From the NCBI RefSeq assembly GCF_018709685.1, contig NZ_JABDHQ010000005.1, positions 124,001-188,000 of the forward strand: 64,000 bases of DNA, written 5' to 3'. Positions 61,766 to 64,000 of this stretch are shown here, piece after piece. The notes beneath the pieces are model-generated. The model worked only from the letters and a program-made list of their open reading frames with translations. It did not search any database and had not been told where the DNA came from. Made by a program: the position numbers and the translations under genes. This DNA is from Akkermansia muciniphila (GTDB lineage Bacteria; Verrucomicrobiota; Verrucomicrobiia; Verrucomicrobiales; Akkermansiaceae). Each line of letters opens with the position of its first letter. The stretch's first letter is position 1.

Positions 61766-63043
61766 ATGGAGAAGCTTGTTGTACACGGAGGTTTTACGCT
61801 GAGGGGAGCCGTCAATATCAGCGGGTCCAAAAATGCGTCCCTGCCCATTCTGGCTGCGTCCCTGCTGACGGATGAGCCTGTGGTGGTGCGCCGTGTGCCG
61901 GATGTTTCCGATACCAATTTCATGGTGCAGATCATGGGCCAGCTTGGCGCTTCCGTGGAGAGGTCCAGCGGCAACGTGCGCGTGGAAGCCAGGAACCTGC
62001 ATTCCGAAGCCACCTATGAACAGGTGCGCAAGATGCGCGCCTCCATCTGCCTGCTGGGGCCCCTGATGGCCCGCATGCAGCGGTGCGTGATTCCATTGCC
62101 GGGCGGCTGCGTCATCGGTGACCGGCCCGTGGACCTGCACATCAGGGCCATCCAGGCGCTCGGCGCCCGGGTGCAGATTGAGCGCGGCAACCTGATTATT
62201 GAGGCCCCCGGGGGCCTGAAGGGCGCCACGGTGGATTTGAGCGGGGACCACGGCCCCACCGTTCTGGGAACGGACAACCTGATGATGGCCGCCGTGCTGG
62301 CGGAAGGCACCACCGTCATTGAATCCGCCGCTTCCGAGCCGGAAGTGGTGGACCTGGCCAACTTCCTGATCAAGCTGGGCGCCAATATCCAGGGCGCCGG
62401 AACGCGCCGCATCGTCATTGAAGGGGTTGAAAAACTCCGCGGCTGCAACCACACCGTCATTCCGGACCGCATTGAAGCCGGCACCTTCATGGTGGCCGCC
62501 GCCATGATGGGGGACGGCGTGACCCTGAGGCGCGTTTGTGAAGAGCACATGACCGTGGTGACGGACCTGCTCCGGAAATGCGGGCACCACGTGGAATTCA
62601 ACGAACGCGGGGACACCGTCACCATCATTGCCGGGAATACGCCCAAATGCGGTGAAATCAAGACGGCCCCCTATCCCGGCTACCCCACGGACATGCAGGC
62701 CCAGATGACGGCTCTCTTCGCCACCACGCCGGGCATTTCCGTGGTGAAGGACACTATCTTCCCGCAGCGCTTCATGCACTGCTCCGAGCTCAAGCGCATG
62801 GGCGCGAACATCAAGGTGGACAACGGCACCGCCGTCATCTCCGGCGTGGAAACCCTGAGCGGCGCGCCCGTCATGGCGTCCGACCTGCGCGCGTCCGCCG
62901 CGCTGGTGCTGGCGGCCCTGAAAGCGGAAGGCACCACGGAAATACACCGTTTGTACCACATTGACCGCGGCTATGAAATGATTGATGAAAAGCTCCTGGC
63001 GATCGGCGCTGCCGTGGAAAGACAGCCGGATGACGACAATTAA
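61766..63043 (+). CDS. murA: UDP-N-acetylglucosamine 1-carboxyvinyltransferase
   Basis: First committed step of peptidoglycan synthesis, adding enolpyruvate from PEP to UDP-GlcNAc. 425 residues. The substrate Lys and Asn are in SGSKNASLPI near residue 21, and the catalytic Cys lies in LPGGCVIGDRPVDLH near residue 116, so the enzyme should be fosfomycin-sensitive by family rules. C-terminal RIxxLYHIDRGYE matches the family. A TTG codon upstream is in frame, but ATG 61766 fits the family N-terminus. Confidence 0.96.
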   Translation: MEKLVVHGGFTLRGAVNISGSKNASLPILAASLLTDEPVVVRRVPDVSDTNFMVQIMGQLGASVERSSGNVRVEARNLHSEATYEQVRKMRASICLLGPLMARMQRCVIPLPGGCVIGDRPVDLHIRAIQALGARVQIERGNLIIEAPGGLKGATVDLSGDHGPTVLGTDNLMMAAVLAEGTTVIESAASEPEVVDLANFLIKLGANIQGAGTRRIVIEGVEKLRGCNHTVIPDRIEAGTFMVAAAMMGDGVTLRRVCEEHMTVVTDLLRKCGHHVEFNERGDTVTIIAGNTPKCGEIKTAPYPGYPTDMQAQMTALFATTPGISVVKDTIFPQRFMHCSELKRMGANIKVDNGTAVISGVETLSGAPVMASDLRASAALVLAALKAEGTTEIHRLYHIDRGYEMIDEKLLAIGAAVERQPDDDN

Positions 63044-63070
63044 CGCCGTTTTGGGCTTGTGTACCGCATT

Positions 63071-63099
63071 TTTTCTTTACTGTCAGGATTCCGTATGCT
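63071..63099 (+). promoter_or_regulatory. Possible promoter of the HU gene
   Basis: TTTTCT (63071-63076), 17 bases, TATGCT (63094-63099). The -35 box is weak. Predicted leader of about 9 bases to the ATG at 63115. Confidence 0.35.
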
Positions 63100-63114
63100 A
63101 TTCACCGAAGTCCT

Positions 63115-63384
63115 ATGAACAAGGCTCAACTGATCGAATTGATTCAAAACAAGCTGGGTGCCGATACCACCAAAAAGCACGCTGAAGAAGCTCTGGCCGC
63201 TGTGCTGGAATCCATCAAGGAAGGCGTGCAGGAATCCGGCAAGGTGCAGATCATCGGCTTTGGTACGTTTGCTACCAAGACCCGTGAAGCCCGTACCGGC
63301 CGCAACCCGAAGACCGGCAAGGCGATCAATATTCCCGCTTCCAAGACGGTTGCTTTCAAGGCCTCTTCCGCTCTGAAGGACTAA
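63115..63384 (+). CDS. HU-family DNA-binding protein
   Basis: 89 residues, standard size for HU/IHF. The N-terminal helices (MNKAQLIELIQNKLG) are followed by the beta arm with TRTG-like RTGRNPKTGKAINIPASK, the DNA-binding and bending part, and the end KVAFKAS-like VAFKASSALK. It binds and bends DNA and helps to compact the nucleoid. A strong terminator follows. Confidence 0.95.
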   Translation: MNKAQLIELIQNKLGADTTKKHAEEALAAVLESIKEGVQESGKVQIIGFGTFATKTREARTGRNPKTGKAINIPASKTVAFKASSALKD

Positions 63385-63421
63385 GAAGGCAGTTGCTTCT
63401 AAAAATAGCACTTTTCTTTCA

Positions 63422-63454
63422 GCACCCCGTCCTCCGCGGACCGGGGTGTTTTTT
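63422..63454 (+). terminator. Terminator after HU gene
   Basis: CACCCCG (63423-63429) pairs with CGGGGTG (63442-63448) with the inner TCC..GGA, then TTTTTTATG. Good intrinsic terminator. Confidence 0.8.
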
Positions 63455-63479
63455 ATGTCCCGCTGGGGTTGTCCACGGC

Positions 63480-63508
63480 TTGACCGGATGCGGTCCGCCG
63501 TCTAGAAT
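63480..63508 (+). promoter_or_regulatory. Promoter of aroC, predicted leaderless
   Basis: TTGACC (63480-63485), 17 bases, TAGAAT (63503-63508). Base 63515, seven past the -10, is the A of the start codon. Confidence 0.6.
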
Positions 63509-63514
63509 GCCGCC

Positions 63515-64000
63515 ATGTCCAGCAGTTTTGGTCAGGTGTTCAGAATCTCCACCTGGGGTGAGTCCCATGGAGCCGGGGTGGGTGTGGTGATTGACGGCTG
63601 TCCGTCCCTTGTCCCGGTGACGGAAGAAGACATTCAGCGGGAGCTGGACCGGCGCAGGCCGGGGCAGAGCGACATCGTGACCCCCCGCAAGGAGGAAGAC
63701 TGCGCGGAAATCCTTTCCGGCGTGCTGGACGGCAAAACCCTGGGAACGCCCATCGCCATCAGCGTGCGGAACAAGGACCACCGTTCCTCCGCCTATGATG
63801 AAATGGCCCACACGTACCGCCCCTCCCACGCGGACTACACGTATGACGCCAAATACGGCATCCGCGCCTGGGCGGGCGGGGGCAGGGCCTCCGCGCGGGA
63901 AACCATCGGCCGCGTGGCCGCCGGAGCCGTGGCCAGGGCCGTGCTGAAGCAGGCCTTTCCGGACATGGACGTCCTTGCCTGGGTGGACCAGGTGCACCAG
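63515..64000 (+). CDS. aroC: Chorismate synthase, 3' end outside the window
   Basis: Makes chorismate from EPSP with reduced FMN. Only the first 162 residues are seen. Family marks: [16 protein letters not shown] near residue 13, [17 protein letters not shown] near 46, and [16 protein letters not shown] near 119. Chorismate feeds the aromatic amino acids and, through the isochorismate synthase of this window, menaquinone. Confidence 0.96.
   Translation, partial: MSSSFGQVFRISTWGESHGAGVGVVIDGCPSLVPVTEEDIQRELDRRRPGQSDIVTPRKEEDCAEILSGVLDGKTLGTPIAISVRNKDHRSSAYDEMAHTYRPSHADYTYDAKYGIRAWAGGGRASARETIGRVAAGAVARAVLKQAFPDMDVLAWVDQVHQ

Overview
The window reads as a chromosomal segment of a GC-rich, Gram-negative gut-type bacterium of the phylum Verrucomicrobiota, most likely Akkermansia or a close relative. 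This rests on the mix of genes (a tonB/exbB/exbD-like set, Yej-type peptide importer, GH57/glycogen synthase pair, alternative complex III genes, DUF1287, VIT/VWA proteins) and on the almost complete lack of Shine-Dalgarno sequences. No database search was possible, so the genus is an inference. There are no tRNAs, CRISPR arrays, insertion sequences or prophage genes that I could see.

Layout: 1-1054 end of alr (alanine racemase). 1159-8447 (minus) a five-gene YejABE/Opp-type peptide ABC importer. 8636-17727 (mostly minus) a phosphoesterase, a TPR-like protein, an AT-rich nuclease-helicase gene that looks acquired, panE, fhs, a DUF1287 protein, purD and ssb. 17920-20821 (plus) a TonB/TolA-like protein, ExbB, ExbD and peptide deformylase. 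20987-26132 a glycogen/alpha-glucan locus (GH57-like protein, glycogen synthase-type transferase, divergent GH31 glucosidase). 26164-27177 isochorismate synthase. 27496-33632 (plus) a tightly overlapping five-gene respiratory cluster: actC, actD, actE, actF and a large fusion whose N-terminal half looks like a heme-copper oxidase subunit (CcoN) that has lost its metal ligands, joined to CcoO and a further cytochrome c. 33758-41660 small housekeeping genes (icd, tmk, a beta-CASP ribonuclease, queF, queC). 41691-49216 MscS channel, amidohydrolase, gltX, tatC, uppP. 49364-56231 two von Willebrand factor A proteins followed by a two-component system. 56295-64000 small and surface proteins, aroA, a lipoprotein, rnpB (RNase P RNA), murA, HU and the beginning of aroC.

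Three results stand out. First, the actCDEF-CcoNO-like cluster lacks actA and actB and carries three c-type heme sites but no recognisable heme-copper active site, so it may be an undescribed membrane electron-transfer complex. Second, wherever a convincing promoter can be found (about a dozen genes), the predicted transcription start lies 0 to about 12 bases before the start codon, suggesting that leaderless or near-leaderless mRNAs are the normal state here. Third, the AT-rich gene at 10427-12388 encodes a PD-(D/E)XK-like nuclease fused to a DUF2075/SF1 helicase and is a good single-gene defence candidate.
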